DNA from: Vesta saturnalis
Taxonomy: Eukaryota; Arthropoda; Insecta; Coleoptera; Lampyridae
Reading direction: 5' to 3'
Length of the DNA stretch: 64,000 bases
Assembly (NCBI GenBank): GCA_036346205.1
Contig: JARFJB010001965.1
Span: 1,400,001-1,464,000, forward strand
The notes below the pieces were generated by a model. It was not told the origin of the DNA, searched no databases, and was given only the letters and a program-made list of their open reading frames with translations. Positions 25,251 to 37,136 of this stretch are shown here, piece after piece (the stretch's first letter is position 1; each line of letters begins with the position of its first letter). The position numbers and the translations under genes were made by a program.

Positions 25251-26229
25251 TAGCGGAGTCAGTCTCGAGATCTACTACCTCGGGCTCTGCCCTAAATCGT
25301 TACTGCATAACTTGACGAGCCCCAGGAGTTTCTTTCGAAGTCTTTGCCGCTTCGGACATTCTCCCCTGCATAAACTAACCGTACTGGCCTGCTGTCAGTC
25401 AATTGCGCCTTCACCTGCTTGAAAGTTTACAAGTTTCTGTAAGACCTACACGAACACCAGCAGAAAACGTAACGCTGGGAGTTTAAATGCATGCATAATT
25501 TTCTTCTTACCCGGTCATACAGAAACGTTTTTGCCTAAATTCAGGCAGTCCCGATAACGTGCCGTCAAACCCCGCCGCCTGCTCTGCTGGGATTCTTAAT
25601 AAATTACACAAAAATAATTAAACGCCACCACCAGCACATTACAAGTGCAACAATTTTTAACGTGCAACGTGCCGTTGTACTTAAAACGAGAAACCGGACC
25701 AGAATAAAATCATTAATTTCTGTCATACAGATCCTGAAGTTAGAAGTTACATAATATAAAAGGGAGTACTAAATGTTTTCCCTTGGAAGTATTATCCGCT
25801 GCATACTCACTGCTTTCGAATCTTGTTTATCTTGCAATCCGCAATAACAGAAGTGAGTACTGTTGCAACATGTGGTAATTAGCCTTTCATTTTTATGAAC
25901 ATCCTGAACTATACCTACTGCTTGATTTATTGGTTACATGTATTGGCATCCCTAACATAGTAATATTCTACTAATTCTTTTGACCGAGTTATTCACATTT
26001 TTTATGGAAATCGTGTTACACCTACTCCAGTCAAATCTGTCAACCCTGTAGAAATAGTTCATTCTTAGTTTTAAACAAAGCAGTTATCTTTCTGTGTCTC
26101 AATTTAAAAAAAAATAGAGCTTCCTTCTTTTTGCGTTGTTAAGAACAAGGAGACGTGGAGAAGAAGCACTGCGTGAGTTTTTAATTTTTATAAATAGTGT
26201 TCATCGAATACGAAAATGTAAACTTTCAC
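25251..26229. other. GC-richer unassigned island, then AT-rich DNA
   Basis: 25255-25620 is clearly richer in GC than its surroundings (CCTCGGGCTCTGCCC, CCCCGCCGCCTGCTCTGC). It has no long open frame, and could be the body of a SINE/non-LTR element or an LTR. The rest shows nothing I recognise. Confidence 0.35.
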
Positions 26230-28190
26230 CATTAACACTCATAATAAAATACTTATCTTTTTGGGGCTTTTAATGGTGTACAAATTATACAATCTAAACG
26301 TTTCGATAACACAAGTTATCTTCGTCAGTAGTAATGTTTTTAAAAATTGTTAAAGATGTTGTAAACAATTTTGTCAAATTAAAACATAAACATAAGCTTG
26401 AAATAAAGTTTGAAAACGTATAAAAAACTATAAAATTTTAGTAAAGAATAACTTGGTCATAAAATTAAATATTGTTAAACTGCCTCAAAGATGACAAACC
26501 AGAACACTCTCTACGAGAAAGCTAACAATGAAATTTGTCAGCCCACATTTAACAAAATTTAATCGAGTTATGATGTAAGTGTAAAGTTGTGAAAAACTTC
26601 AATTTGAAAATGATAGGCATTCAAATCCAAACATTCAAAATAAAATAAATTAAATCTAACGAGATATCTTTATCAATAATTGGAGTGTTATTAAAATGAA
26701 AAGAAATGCAGAACATTCTTTGTAATTTTAATTTAATTTAATTTCAACTACTTATGTTAAATTAAGTGCCACAGCACTATTATTTAACATAAGTTTTTAA
26801 TCTTGGGCAGTTTAACAATATTTAATTTTTATGACTTAGTTATCCTTTACTACAATTTTATGTTGGCTTTATACGTTTCTCAAACATTAATAACGTTTAT
26901 TTTATTTTTTAAAAATTGTTTAACATCTTTTTTAACTTTTTGACGAAAATCTAAACGTTTGATTAATTAAAATGCACCATTAAAAACAAAAAAAAATTTA
27001 AATGTTCATCAGCTCCAGTTTATTATGGAGAAGGAAATTAATGGTAGTATGCGATTTCTTCACGTGCTAATAATTAAAACTAATAATTCACCATCTTTTA
27101 AGGTTTACCGAAAGCCGACACACACTGATAGATACCTCATAAATTGTCATACCACCATCCACACCAAAAAATCGATGTAATTAAATACCTAGTAGTTCGA
27201 GTAAAACGAATTTGTGATCCTGAATTTTTGAAAGATGAATATAAGTATTTAACAAAATCACTATAAGCTAATGGATATTTACTTAAAGGTATTCATAATG
27301 TTATTATACTTGATAGACTTAACGATAAGGAAAAACTAGTCCTGCTGTTTTTTTTTGCTAATGTTATAGATAGAATTCAACAATCCTAATTATTCATGGC
27401 GGTAGGACTGCTTTTAAACCTACAAGAAAAATAAAGAATATTTAAGGTCACCTAAAGATTTTTCAAGCCCATTAACATCTTCCAGAGTGTTGTTGTAGAA
27501 AAGTATACATTGGAATCACAAAACGTAGCTTTGATACCAGACTTTGATACACAAACAACGTATGAGATTTTATAGATTAGGTCAACCAAAGAAATCTGCG
27601 ATATGCTTTAAGCATATCGCATGCTTTAAATAATTTAAATCATGACATTTCATTTGATAATACGGAAATATTATGAAACCAAACCCATTGTTACGTTCGT
27701 TTACAACGTGAAGCTATAGAGATATATAAACATCCTAATAACTTCAATAGGCAAGAAGAAGGTCGCCGTTTAAATAAGTTTTGGCATTTTAGAAGAAAAG
27801 AAAGGCACACTGGTACATCTTGATTTTGGTATGTCTAGGTTTTTTTGTTTTCCCTAGCTCTTAAAATAAGCGCTTCACCAATTATAGGTTAAGTTACCAC
27901 AGTACTACAACACTACTATTATGGCATTTTCACTGTTAGCCTGCGACCGTCGGAGGGTGTTCTGATTTGTCATCTTCAAGGCAGTTTAATAATATTCAAT
28001 TTTATTAAGGATGTAGTTAATGTTTACTAAAATTAGATTCCATAATTAGCTTTATACGTTTAACAAACTGGTACATTAATAGCAAGTATCTTAAACAATT
28101 TTTAAAGATATTTCCACTACTAAGGATGATAACTGTAATTGTTATCGAAACGTATAGATTTATGTAAAATATAAAATACACTTAAGTGTT
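26230..28190 (+). mobile_element. Penelope-like element with inverted and direct terminal repeats
   Basis: A module containing AAACGTTTCGATAAC/CAGTAGTAATGTT and CAGTTTAACAATATTTAATTTT occurs three times: inverted at 26230-26520, and in direct orientation at about 26790-26990 and 27950-28190. Between the last two lies a reverse-transcriptase end plus GIY-YIG endonuclease on the plus strand. An inverted copy followed by two direct copies is the known pseudo-LTR layout of Penelope-like elements. A diverged copy of the same module is at 59205-59345. Confidence 0.78.
27010..27800 (+). pseudogene. Penelope-like RT C-terminus plus GIY-YIG endonuclease
   Basis: The plus strand reads FKVYRKPTHTDRYLINCH, then VRVKRICDPEFLKDEYKYL. 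This is the YRKPTHTDRYL signature near the end of Penelope reverse transcriptases and the conserved segment after it. After frameshifts comes a VYIGITKRSFDTRL-like stretch (GIY-YIG nuclease motif), a SFDNTEIL block, and LQREAIEIYKHPNNFNRQEE with the catalytic Glu region. The fingers and palm of the RT with the YxDD box are absent, so it is 5'-truncated. A perfect 23-bp palindrome (27598-27620) lies within the nuclease part. Confidence 0.78.
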
Positions 28191-28799
28191 TTAATTATGT
28201 ACAATTATGTTGACAGTTTACGTTTTCATAAAACCCAACCGTAGTTTCTATTACAAAAATACAACAAACAAAATTGTTTGTTATAGATCCTGCCACAGTT
28301 CCTGAAAAAAATAGAACTTTATGATATAACTTAACAGTGTTTAAATATTTTTGAAATCTTTTAATACCGGCAGGTATTATTGTAGTTACCTGGATTCCTT
28401 ATAAAAACGTAAACATTTGCCTACCTTGTTCTGTACCTATAGAGAAAAATGGATATTTCATCGACATCACCTTGCTAAAGTTTGATTCAAATAAAGTTGA
28501 GTACTCATCGATGTAAAGCTCTATAATAAAATTACGTATTTTTATCTCTCTCTTTCAACTACATGTATTAGAGAAGGATGGCCATAAAAACCTAAATCTG
28601 CTGTACAATTCATATTAGCGTAGTAAAACGTGTGTCGTGATTAAGAACCAGCATATGTCACTCCTGTCATTTTTTGAAATTATTGTTTATGCGTTTTTGT
28701 CTTACTTTTTCATAAAAAAAACAGTTTTTTTTACAATTTGTATATTGAATTACCGGTAATATGTAACATGTTTACATAATTTATATAAAATTTACAAAA
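28191..28799. other. AT-rich, no recognised feature
   Basis: No coding motif or repeat recognised between the Penelope-like element and the next transposase. Confidence 0.4.
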
Positions 28800-30130
28800 T
28801 TTTAGATATGCTACGTAATAAGCACCTTAAATCTCAAGCGCAGCTCGTAGTTATGAACGTGCTTAATTATTTTGAACGGGAGCGTGACAATCAAGGGGCA
28901 CTCGTTCCATCTGAATCTGTTATGCAGGTATTTAGTACATGATTGTGTAAAATACGATTTTGGAAGGACTACTTTTAGCGCACTTCTAAAGCATATGGTG
29001 TTAGTATAAATACAGTCAGTGCCATAAAAAAAGGGTTACAGAAGCCCAAAAAGAAAGTAAACCTCCACAGTCACCAGCTAAGCGAAGAAAAGGTACGAAA
29101 TCTAAGTCCACCGAAGTTGATGACTATGTGAAGAATGCTGTAAAGAGAAAAATTTATGAAATGCATTCAAACTGTAAATACAGACATGTGTAATACTATA
29201 CCTATTTTTGTAGGTATTACATGTTACACAGGCATCATTATAAAAAGAACTAAGCAATAGTCAAGTTTTCGATATTAGTAGATCAAGTTTAAGACGTCTT
29301 TTACATTCCATTGACTTTTCATCTAAAGTATATGATGGTAGGAGAGGTTTACTGGAACAATCACATATTGCTGCCAATCACATGTACGATTCTTAAGAGA
29401 ATAATACAAAAATAAAGAGAAAAATTATACAATCTTAGATGAAACTTGGATTCGCACAAAAGAAGCTGGCATGATAAATCTAAGGAAAGCGTGAAGGAAA
29501 AAGGTTTGTTGTAATTTAGTTATTACATTATAATTCCTAATAAAGTATCTGTATTTTTTTTTTATAGTTGTTCATGCAGGTAATTAAGATGGATTTATTT
29601 CCGATGCTTCACTATGTTTTCTACAAAGTCACAAAGTGCCGACTATTATGCAGATATGTGTGCGGATTTGTTTACAAAATGATTTGAAAATAATTTAATT
29701 GCAAACTTAAAAGAACCATCTTTAATTGTAATGGACAATGCAAGTTGTCATTCCAAACTTCTAGAAAAATTCCAAATAATTAATCTAAGAAGGAAGAAAT
29801 ATGTAATTTTCTATTAAAGCACAACATAGCTTGTGAACCTAGCGTGTTTAAAAAAGAATTACTGCAATTAGTTGCAGTTAATGCGATACCAAAGGTGAAG
29901 ATGAAGTAGCACACAAGTGTGGATACAGAGTATTAGGGTTACCACCATATCACTGTCAGTTTAATCCAATTGAACTGGTATGGGCAAAATGCAAAGAACA
30001 CTACAACAAAAATGTAGGAAGACAATTCCAAATTTAACGATGACCATGTAAAATAAGTATGGGTGGGGGGAAATTGAAACACATTTTGAGGTTGTGCAAC
30101 CATTAATTACATATGCTAACGTTTCCACTT
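28800..30130 (+). pseudogene. DDE_3 transposase pseudogene (NPIELVW type)
   Basis: The N-terminal part reads SQAQLVVMNVLNYFERERDN, then SKAYGVSINTVSAIKKGLQK (helix-turn-helix). The catalytic parts follow in order: a T-I-L-D-E-T-W-I segment near 29430 (first Asp), SLIVMDNASCHSKLLEKFQ-like text near 29720 (second Asp), and an acidic residue in PYHCQFNPIELVW near 29945 (Glu instead of Asp, so D,D,E). This is the pattern of the IS630-like 'DDE superfamily endonuclease' genes common in arthropods. Stops and frame changes occur throughout. No TIRs were identified. Confidence 0.75.
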
Positions 30131-33100
30131 CTGAGAATGACACTGATAGTGAATAATTTTTATTTAATTTAAATGTTTTAATTCCAATTGATAACTCTAA
30201 AATAGCTGGACTAAATAAATGTACTGATTTGTGTAAATTGCTTTTCATTTAACTTAGAGCAGTACCCAATCTATTTAAACTATATGCTGAATTAAAATAT
30301 TAAACATCTATAATTTCGTTGAACTTCGAACTACATTATACTGTACACACTTTCTTCTACAAGAATGAAATAATCACAAATGTATTGATATACTAATTGC
30401 AACTTTTATCAATTCGTCCACCTGAAATGATTTAATTTGTAGTAAACAAAAAAAGTATTTGTTTACTTACAAAAATATAGGTTATGTATTATGATGGTAT
30501 GTAATTATAATCAAACCATACTGTCCAAACTGTTGCAGCAAAATATTTTTTCTCTATCAGCAAAATAGATAGATGTAATGGATAATTCCACGCGAGGAGG
30601 AGAATTACAGCGATCATTTTTTTGTTTACCATTTGATTGATGTGTGGCATAGTTACCTCTAAAATCGAAACGTCAGAATGTCTGACAGTTGTTGTCAAAC
30701 TACTGAAAGTCATGACATATTTTCAAGACTATGGCAAATGTTCAATAGTATTTATTTTATTTTGTTTCAGAGTTTAAATTCTTTTGGAATTATCTTGTTG
30801 AATACCACACGAGATTTTACCTCCAGTCGATAATTTTTCCTTTCTCGTTTCACCCATCGTTTTTTTAGATAAATTCGACTCAAAGATTGAGTAGAGAAAA
30901 ATTCACTCGAGCTGCGCTCAAACTTTTCGTGGAATTATCAACAAACATAAATAGAAAAATTATCGCCAGGTAAAACCTCTTATGATATTATACTCGATAA
31001 TTTTTCGAGTTTAAAATATAAAATACATTTAATAATTTGCACCTTTCTGTAGCATTTTATGGAAATGTATGTGGGGACATCCCCCGATAAAAATATTAAC
31101 TAAAAGATACTTCGCTGATTAAATGAAGACTTACGTCGCCTTAATCTTAGTTCGTGTAATTTTAAGAAAGAGTCATGCCCAACTTTATTTGAATCAAACT
31201 ATGTATTCGTTACATTTTAGCTGTGACACGAAGACTTTTTTTTTAATATGTATACTGTTTAAGAACAGAAGTTTGATGTATATTTAAATTTAAATATGGG
31301 TGGATTTCTAACCACTTGTACTACTTAAGATACAATTGGCACTAAAATGTAAAAGTGGCTGTTATGAAAACATATGGAACTGTTTTTACAAATGCGTTTT
31401 TACTTTAATAAATCACACTTTACCGTTTTAGCTGGATATACCTAACGAAATATTTCAACCTTTATCGCATTTCTGCAGCAGACGTCAAGTAATACTGAAG
31501 GACTGGAAAACGCCTTTTATTTTTTGCATTGTCCGCTATATGCGTTTAGTTTACTGTATTCAACAAAAATATATTACAATTGAGAAAATATGGCATCAGA
31601 ATCACGCGAGATTTGAAAAAATCAAGGAAAACTTACATAAATCGATTGTTAAGATTTATATACCTGGAACTATAAATAAATGAGTAACATTTTGAAAGTT
31701 ATCATCGGAAAAATAGATACCATGATTAATAGCAGGAAATATTAGAAAAATTTGACTATACAGATTTAAGGAAGTATTCGACCATATGTAACTTTTCATT
31801 TCAATTTGGGTTATATATAGAGCTTCTTCTACGCAAGGTGTTCCGTCCTTTATTTTCGGCATTTCCTGCAAGTTGACCTTTCGCAAATCTTACGAACACT
31901 TAATCTCGTCGTCTTGTCTTAGGTGCATTTGGGAAGTTAAAATATATGAGTCTGGCCATAAGTGCGGTTGCCTATAACAGAGATTGCATTCTATGCAATA
32001 AAATTAGCAATGCTTTCCTTTCTTGGCAGTTTTCCTCCCTTACTTTTAGAATTTTACTATAATTGATGTAAATCCAAGGAAATTTATTTGACATAGCTTT
32101 TTATTATTCTATTCTTTTAACCAGGAATATGAGTGGATTTTAAAAAGAAATGTAGCAGTATGAATTTAAATTTTTGTTCAGATTCTAGATGACCCACGTT
32201 TTTACGTTACTCATCATCTTATATGATGAGAATCGTTTTGTGTGCTAGACAAAGATGAATAATAGCACGTGACAAAATTATATTATCCGAGGTTAACTTT
32301 GAGATGCATCTGTTTGAAACTGTGTCCGGAATATCAATAAGGAAATTACTTTATAAAACAAGCGAGTTCTTTGAATTTTAAGTTTTTTCTCTAATGGTAG
32401 TTGTGACTTTATTTCTACTTCGGGACATTGCATATCAATTTAGAAATATTTCCTAGAAACTACAGCCTGTAATTTTTAATTTAAAACCAACTTGAATTGC
32501 AGTAAAATTGGAAAACCAGTCTTTTGTAAAAGCAATCGGAAATATGTAGGAACGACCGCAGCTGTTTTATTAATAATTTAAGATAATTGACACCGACACT
32601 AAATATCGCTTAATAGCCCTTCATATAAAGGTTTGTCGTGGGCTATAATGATTATTCTCGATTTAAAAGACGTGAAAAGTATAATTTAGCCACAATCTTA
32701 AATGCAATTTCAACTCGCGATCGCCTTTCAAAATGAAATAGTTTTTTAACTGTTTATTCTGTATAGTTGAGACACAGAAAATTTCAGGTTGTAAATGCTG
32801 GATTTTTTTATAACTGCAAGACTTTGGAATTGTTTATTTGAACTTGAGACAGACAAACGTGACATGAACAAGGAACACGACCACCTGACTACATTGTGCC
32901 GTCAGTAATGAGCAAGTTTTTGTGCATTCGCACTGAACATTAAAGCTAAAGATAAAATCGAGGGTATTTTGTTCCAGCGAAGAGTACAACTATAAAAAAA
33001 TTATTTTATTCCTATAATACATAACAGACGTGTTGCTAGATATTTCAAAATCGCATGAAATCCAATAGTCCTTTAAATTTCTTTTGATTTTGCTATCAAA

Positions 33101-33733
33101 GAAAGCAGGAATTGTGTTTTAATGGTCTTTTTAAGTCGTACAGGTCGGTCTTTGAATGCAAAACAATTGTTATTCTTTTTATGAAAAACATTTCATGATT
33201 ATACCTAAAAGTTATAATTCAGAAATTCTTAAAAATCATATTATTACGGAAGTAATAATTTTTTATGACAGTAAACGTGGTCTGGAAAAGCGTATTTTAC
33301 TAAGTTATTAAAAAATGAATTATATATTTGATTGAAATATCGTTTTAACGTCATTCTTCTTTCTAAGTCCGCATATGTTTATTGCTTTCAACAATATTTG
33401 TGTATTATTGCATTACCTACTTTCTTTCCAGGTTTTTTTTTAGTATGCTAAATTATTAGTTACTATCCTAGCCAGGCGTGTTTACCGCTACGTCATCGCA
33501 TACAATCATAAGGTGTAATATGAAAAGCATGAGTCACAATTATTTTCGTTATAATAAATTGTGATTAGAAAATATACCCCGGTGGCAGCATTTAAGGCTG
33601 CAGAAATCCAAAATACAATTAATTATTTATTGTGATTTATTTTGTAAGAATTAGAGAACGTCGATTATGGTAATGATAACGGTTGGAAAACAATATCCTT
33701 GAAATAAACGATGATTAAAAGAAGTAACAAAGA
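30131..33733. other. AT-rich stretch; one possible MITE
   Basis: About 3.6 kb without recognised genes. The short minus frames at 30489-30713 and 31656-31886 have no known motif. 30809-30841 and 30955-30981 form an inverted pair around TTTTACCT..CGATAATTTTTC, about 170 bp end to end, which may be a small MITE. Confidence 0.4.
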
Positions 33734-33991
33734 GACTAACGTTACGTTAACGTAGCGGAACGTTGAAAAATTAGAGCTACGTGAATTTCCGCGCATGCGC
33801 ATTGCGCGCCGTTATGAATGGATCAGCTGGTCGAGCGCTTTATCTAGTTTAGATTAGATAAACAAAACTACTGTAACCAAACAGAAAAAACCCGGAATCG
33901 AACCTGCTCCAACCGCGTTTCAAACGAGGAACCCATAAATTCCTGTAGCTCTAATTTTGCAACGTTTCGCTACGTTAACGTAACGTTAGTC
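33734..33991. mobile_element. MITE with 47-bp TIRs
   Basis: The arms 33734-33780 and 33945-33991 are inverted copies with two mismatches. They begin GACTAACGTTACGTTAACGT, which itself contains the palindrome GTTACGTTAACGTAAC. The core holds a GC-rich patch (TTTCCGCGCATGCGCATTGC) and a tRNA-like B-box on the minus strand (GCAGGTTCGATTCCGGG). No transposase. No clear target-site duplication was seen, so the superfamily is open. Confidence 0.88.
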
Positions 33992-35404
33992 ACTAAATGT
34001 AGCAAATGAGGAAATAGTCAAAGGATAAACAAACAAATGGAGGGTTATGAAGTATTAGTCAAATGAGAACTAAATTTATATGCATACAAACCAAATTGAT
34101 TTCACGTTTATAGGTTTACTCTTTCTACTACAGTTGCTTATTCAATACCGTATGTCGATTTGGTCAAATGCACTACAAATATTCACCATCCTTATTTAGT
34201 TCACTGTTTTATATTAGAAGACAGTATAAACAAATTGGACAGCTAAATTCGTAAATTAATGACGTTGCGGTAAAGACTCCTGGCGAGGATAATACCACAG
34301 ATGTATACACACTACAGATAGTTCATCACATGTTAAAAATCGGCTACGGTGATTTGGATTTAAGCGCCGGGTGAGTTAAATCCAAAGCAAAAATACACCA
34401 ACAATATCACAATTCTAAATACAGATGTCCTCTCGAAACTTACAGTATACCGACTTACAGAAATCTATAATGATATACGCACTTACTACGCGTACGGTCA
34501 AAATATCTACAGAGTGATCAATCTCAAGTGTGATCAAAATATTTAAGTTGGTACCACTGATAAGTTGGTAAGAAGCTGTATTGCTCTAGCTACCCTAGAG
34601 CATGGTTCGAGTAAAAACTACGATCAGTTTCAAATCTGTATGATGGTCATTAACTTATACATATTATAAAATATTATCTTAATTTAAATAATGACTATTT
34701 TGTATTTGATTAGAGACTGCATCCCCATGAAATACAACAAAATAAATAAAATTATATTTAATGATTGGATTACATCATTACAAAATAATTAATCTTAAGT
34801 ATTTAAATGTTATAATTTCATTATAATTTAAAATTTACAGGACATGTTTGAAAACGGCATGACGATTAAATTTGATATCATAATCTGAAATTCAGAATAT
34901 ATAATTTTCTTGATATAGACAGTTTGTAAATAACTCAAAATACAAAAGTGAAAAACAATTATAATATGACATAAACTGACAAATAAAAACAACTAAAACC
35001 ATAAAAATGGCAGCCAACTGCAAAACACAACAATATTAACAACTAGGGTTTTGTCATTAATACAGTAACAAATCACGTTGAGTTGCCTTTGTTTATTGTT
35101 GAAAACTGTCCCTTAAACAATATCAACAAGGTTAATGATTATAAATATTTTGTTTATTCATTATTTGAAGAGTCTAATTGCAATTATAAATTATTAAATT
35201 TAAACAATCGATATACCAGATTTGAGTTCTTTCATGTTATTTTATTAGAAGCACAAAAAAAGCTTTTCTTTATCTATGATTCAATGTAAAAATCGTGTAA
35301 TTCAACAGATTTTTGTTCAAATGTGCAGAAAAGAAAGAGTTTTTTTAAATGAATGAAAAGGTATAAAAGATAATTGTTCCTTATTGAAAAATATTATTTT
35401 TGGC
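33992..35404. other. AT-rich left flank of the Polinton
   Basis: No recognised element. A 68-codon plus frame (35083-35289, MPLFIVENCPLNNINKVNDY) has no motif I know. 34540-34625 contains a weakly tRNA-like piece (AGTTGGTAAGAAGC, then GCATGGTTCGAGT), too poor to call. Confidence 0.35.
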
Positions 35405-35980
35405 AGTAGGTAGGTGATTGGAGACTTTTGGACACCACCAAAAAAGGTTTTCCACATTTCCAAGGTTGCCACAAAACCAAGGTCCCACCGTACCAAGGTC
35501 AAAAAGCGCAATTGTGACCCTTACATATCATTACCAAAACGGTCACAAACCCCGATTTCCTGTTCCACAACTACAAGGCCATCTGTGCGACATATCATTA
35601 CCACAAAACCAGGGTCACAAACCCGCTTTTCTGTTCCACTATTACAAGGCTATCCGACCACGCTTTCCTGTTTCCATTACAAAATTCATCCCGGACCTCT
35701 TTGTTCCACTTGTATGGTTTTGCCCCTTGTTGGTTTACCCTTTTGTTTGTCCACTTTATGGTTTTGTCCACTTGTTGTTTTTGCCACCATGTTTTTGCTC
35801 AACCTCACTTTTTACCAAAATAAAAGAAAACAATATGTTAATATATTTAATTGATGTAGAAACATGTACAAATTTATTACTCAGATATATGATTTTCTTT
35901 AGGAATAAAACATTTTGATTTAGTACAAGTGCAGAAGGTCCTCTCCACTTCCGTTTCAGTACATCTGCGCGGACGTGGTG
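35405..35980. repeat. Polinton left terminal inverted repeat
   Basis: Matches 49974-50510 inverted. Near the outer end it contains at least two tandem units of about 68 bp (each with CATATCATTACC...GGTCACAAACCC...CTGTTCCAC...TACAAGGC). The overlapping open frames at 35414-35918 are translations of this repeat, not genes. The left copy is slightly longer than the right because of small insertions around 35690-35770. Confidence 0.93.
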
Positions 35981-36071
35981 CGAGGGAGCATACGTGCAAT
36001 GTGGTGCCCATCGTAGATGTTCCTGTAACGGATTGACATCTGGCTGCCATCGGTTTATTCTAACCCCACAC

Positions 36072-36135
36072 ATGAAACATTCAACCGTATCGTCTGAAGA
36101 TGTGGAAATGAATCCTGCTGCAGCAAGCGATGAGG
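36072..36135 (+). other. Candidate first exon next to the left TIR
   Basis: ATG at 36072 opens a short acidic reading frame (MKHSTVSSEDVEMNPAAASD) that ends at a good 5' splice site, GAGG|GTGAGT. Acidic composition and position beside a TIR resemble the accessory gene at the other end. No acceptor or second exon was identified, so this may be chance. Confidence 0.25.
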
Positions 36136-37064
36136 GTGAGTGAACTCCAGACCATGTTCGATACGTTTAAGCGTTTATCGAAACAGTTGTAATACTGAGG
36201 ATAATAAAAGTTTGGGTCACACATGTTAACATCAGCGAAAACAGTATGAACTGGAAATAATGTATTCTATACAATATATACAAATATATACAACAATTAC
36301 AATATGTAAATATGTACAATATATACAATAGATACAGTAAAAAGATTACTCGTCACTGCCACCTCATCCACAGTATACATGAGTCATCATCGTACACATC
36401 GTATAACTGTGTGAGAGGCCTCACGACGAGCACCAATAATATTCGTGCGACAGGTATTCCGCGTCCACCGCTCCATATGCATATGATGGTCCAACGCGGT
36501 AATTCCTGGTTTCAATCGGGCGAAACAGCAATGACACCTGAAGTCCACCAGATGGTATCGAACATGTATTGATACAATGTGGGCATATGCTGTTAACGAC
36601 TTGCCGCAAAGTGCTCGCGTATTACCTTGCTCATTTCGGTATAACGCTGAATTCCACTGAACCAGTTCATAATTATTTCGTAGCACTTTGTTTATGGAAG
36701 CCGGTAGTATTTTCCTTTTCAAAATTTACCCAGTTCGGAATTAATTGACATGTCCGTCGCGTACTAATTTGAAATAGGGTTTGTGGTTGGTACATTGTCT
36801 TCCAATCGTCTTGCACTGAGTAACTGACATAGTGAAGATCGGTAACTATGGTATATGTAAAACCCTCCCTTTAAGTATACGAATAATACTGAGTGGGGAT
36901 ATGTAACCTTGTGTGGTGACCTTGCTGTGGCAAAGTGGAACAACCTTGGAATAAGTATGGCTAGAAATCCTTGAAGTAGTGGAACGAAAAAACCTTGAAA
37001 AGGTGTAACCAACAAGACCGCTAAAGCAATGTGTGGTATAATCGTGAAGGTCACGTAAGTAGCC
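36136..37064. other. Polinton spacer with simple repeats and a TIR-like inner segment
   Basis: 36255-36340 is an ACAATATATAC-type simple repeat. 36387-36722 (minus, 111 aa) and an overlapping frame have no known motif. 36893-37075 resembles the TIR repeats in inverse orientation (ACCTTG.GGTGACCTTG, AAGTGGAACAACCTTGG), and the minus frame over it reads VPLLQGF like the TIR translation. Confidence 0.45.
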
Positions 37065-37136
37065 TTGAGGAGGGTACATAGTGGGAGAGTGTCATATATA
37101 AAGAGAGGAATGTATGTAAAGTCAGTATCGTATATA

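Noticed and set aside
33880..33935. tRNA gene in the MITE core
   Set aside because: A B-box-like phrase on the minus strand has no matching A box or cloverleaf.
34540..34625. tRNA or SINE
   Set aside because: Only weak D-arm- and T-arm-like phrases. Stems do not pair.
35414..35918. Two overlapping 146- and 166-codon plus frames
   Set aside because: They lie inside the Polinton TIR, and mirror frames appear in the other TIR. Pro/Thr-rich text comes from the tandem units.
36387..36722. 111-codon minus frame in the Polinton spacer
   Set aside because: No motif, overlaps two other frames and simple-repeat flanks. Kept only as a remark in the spacer entry.
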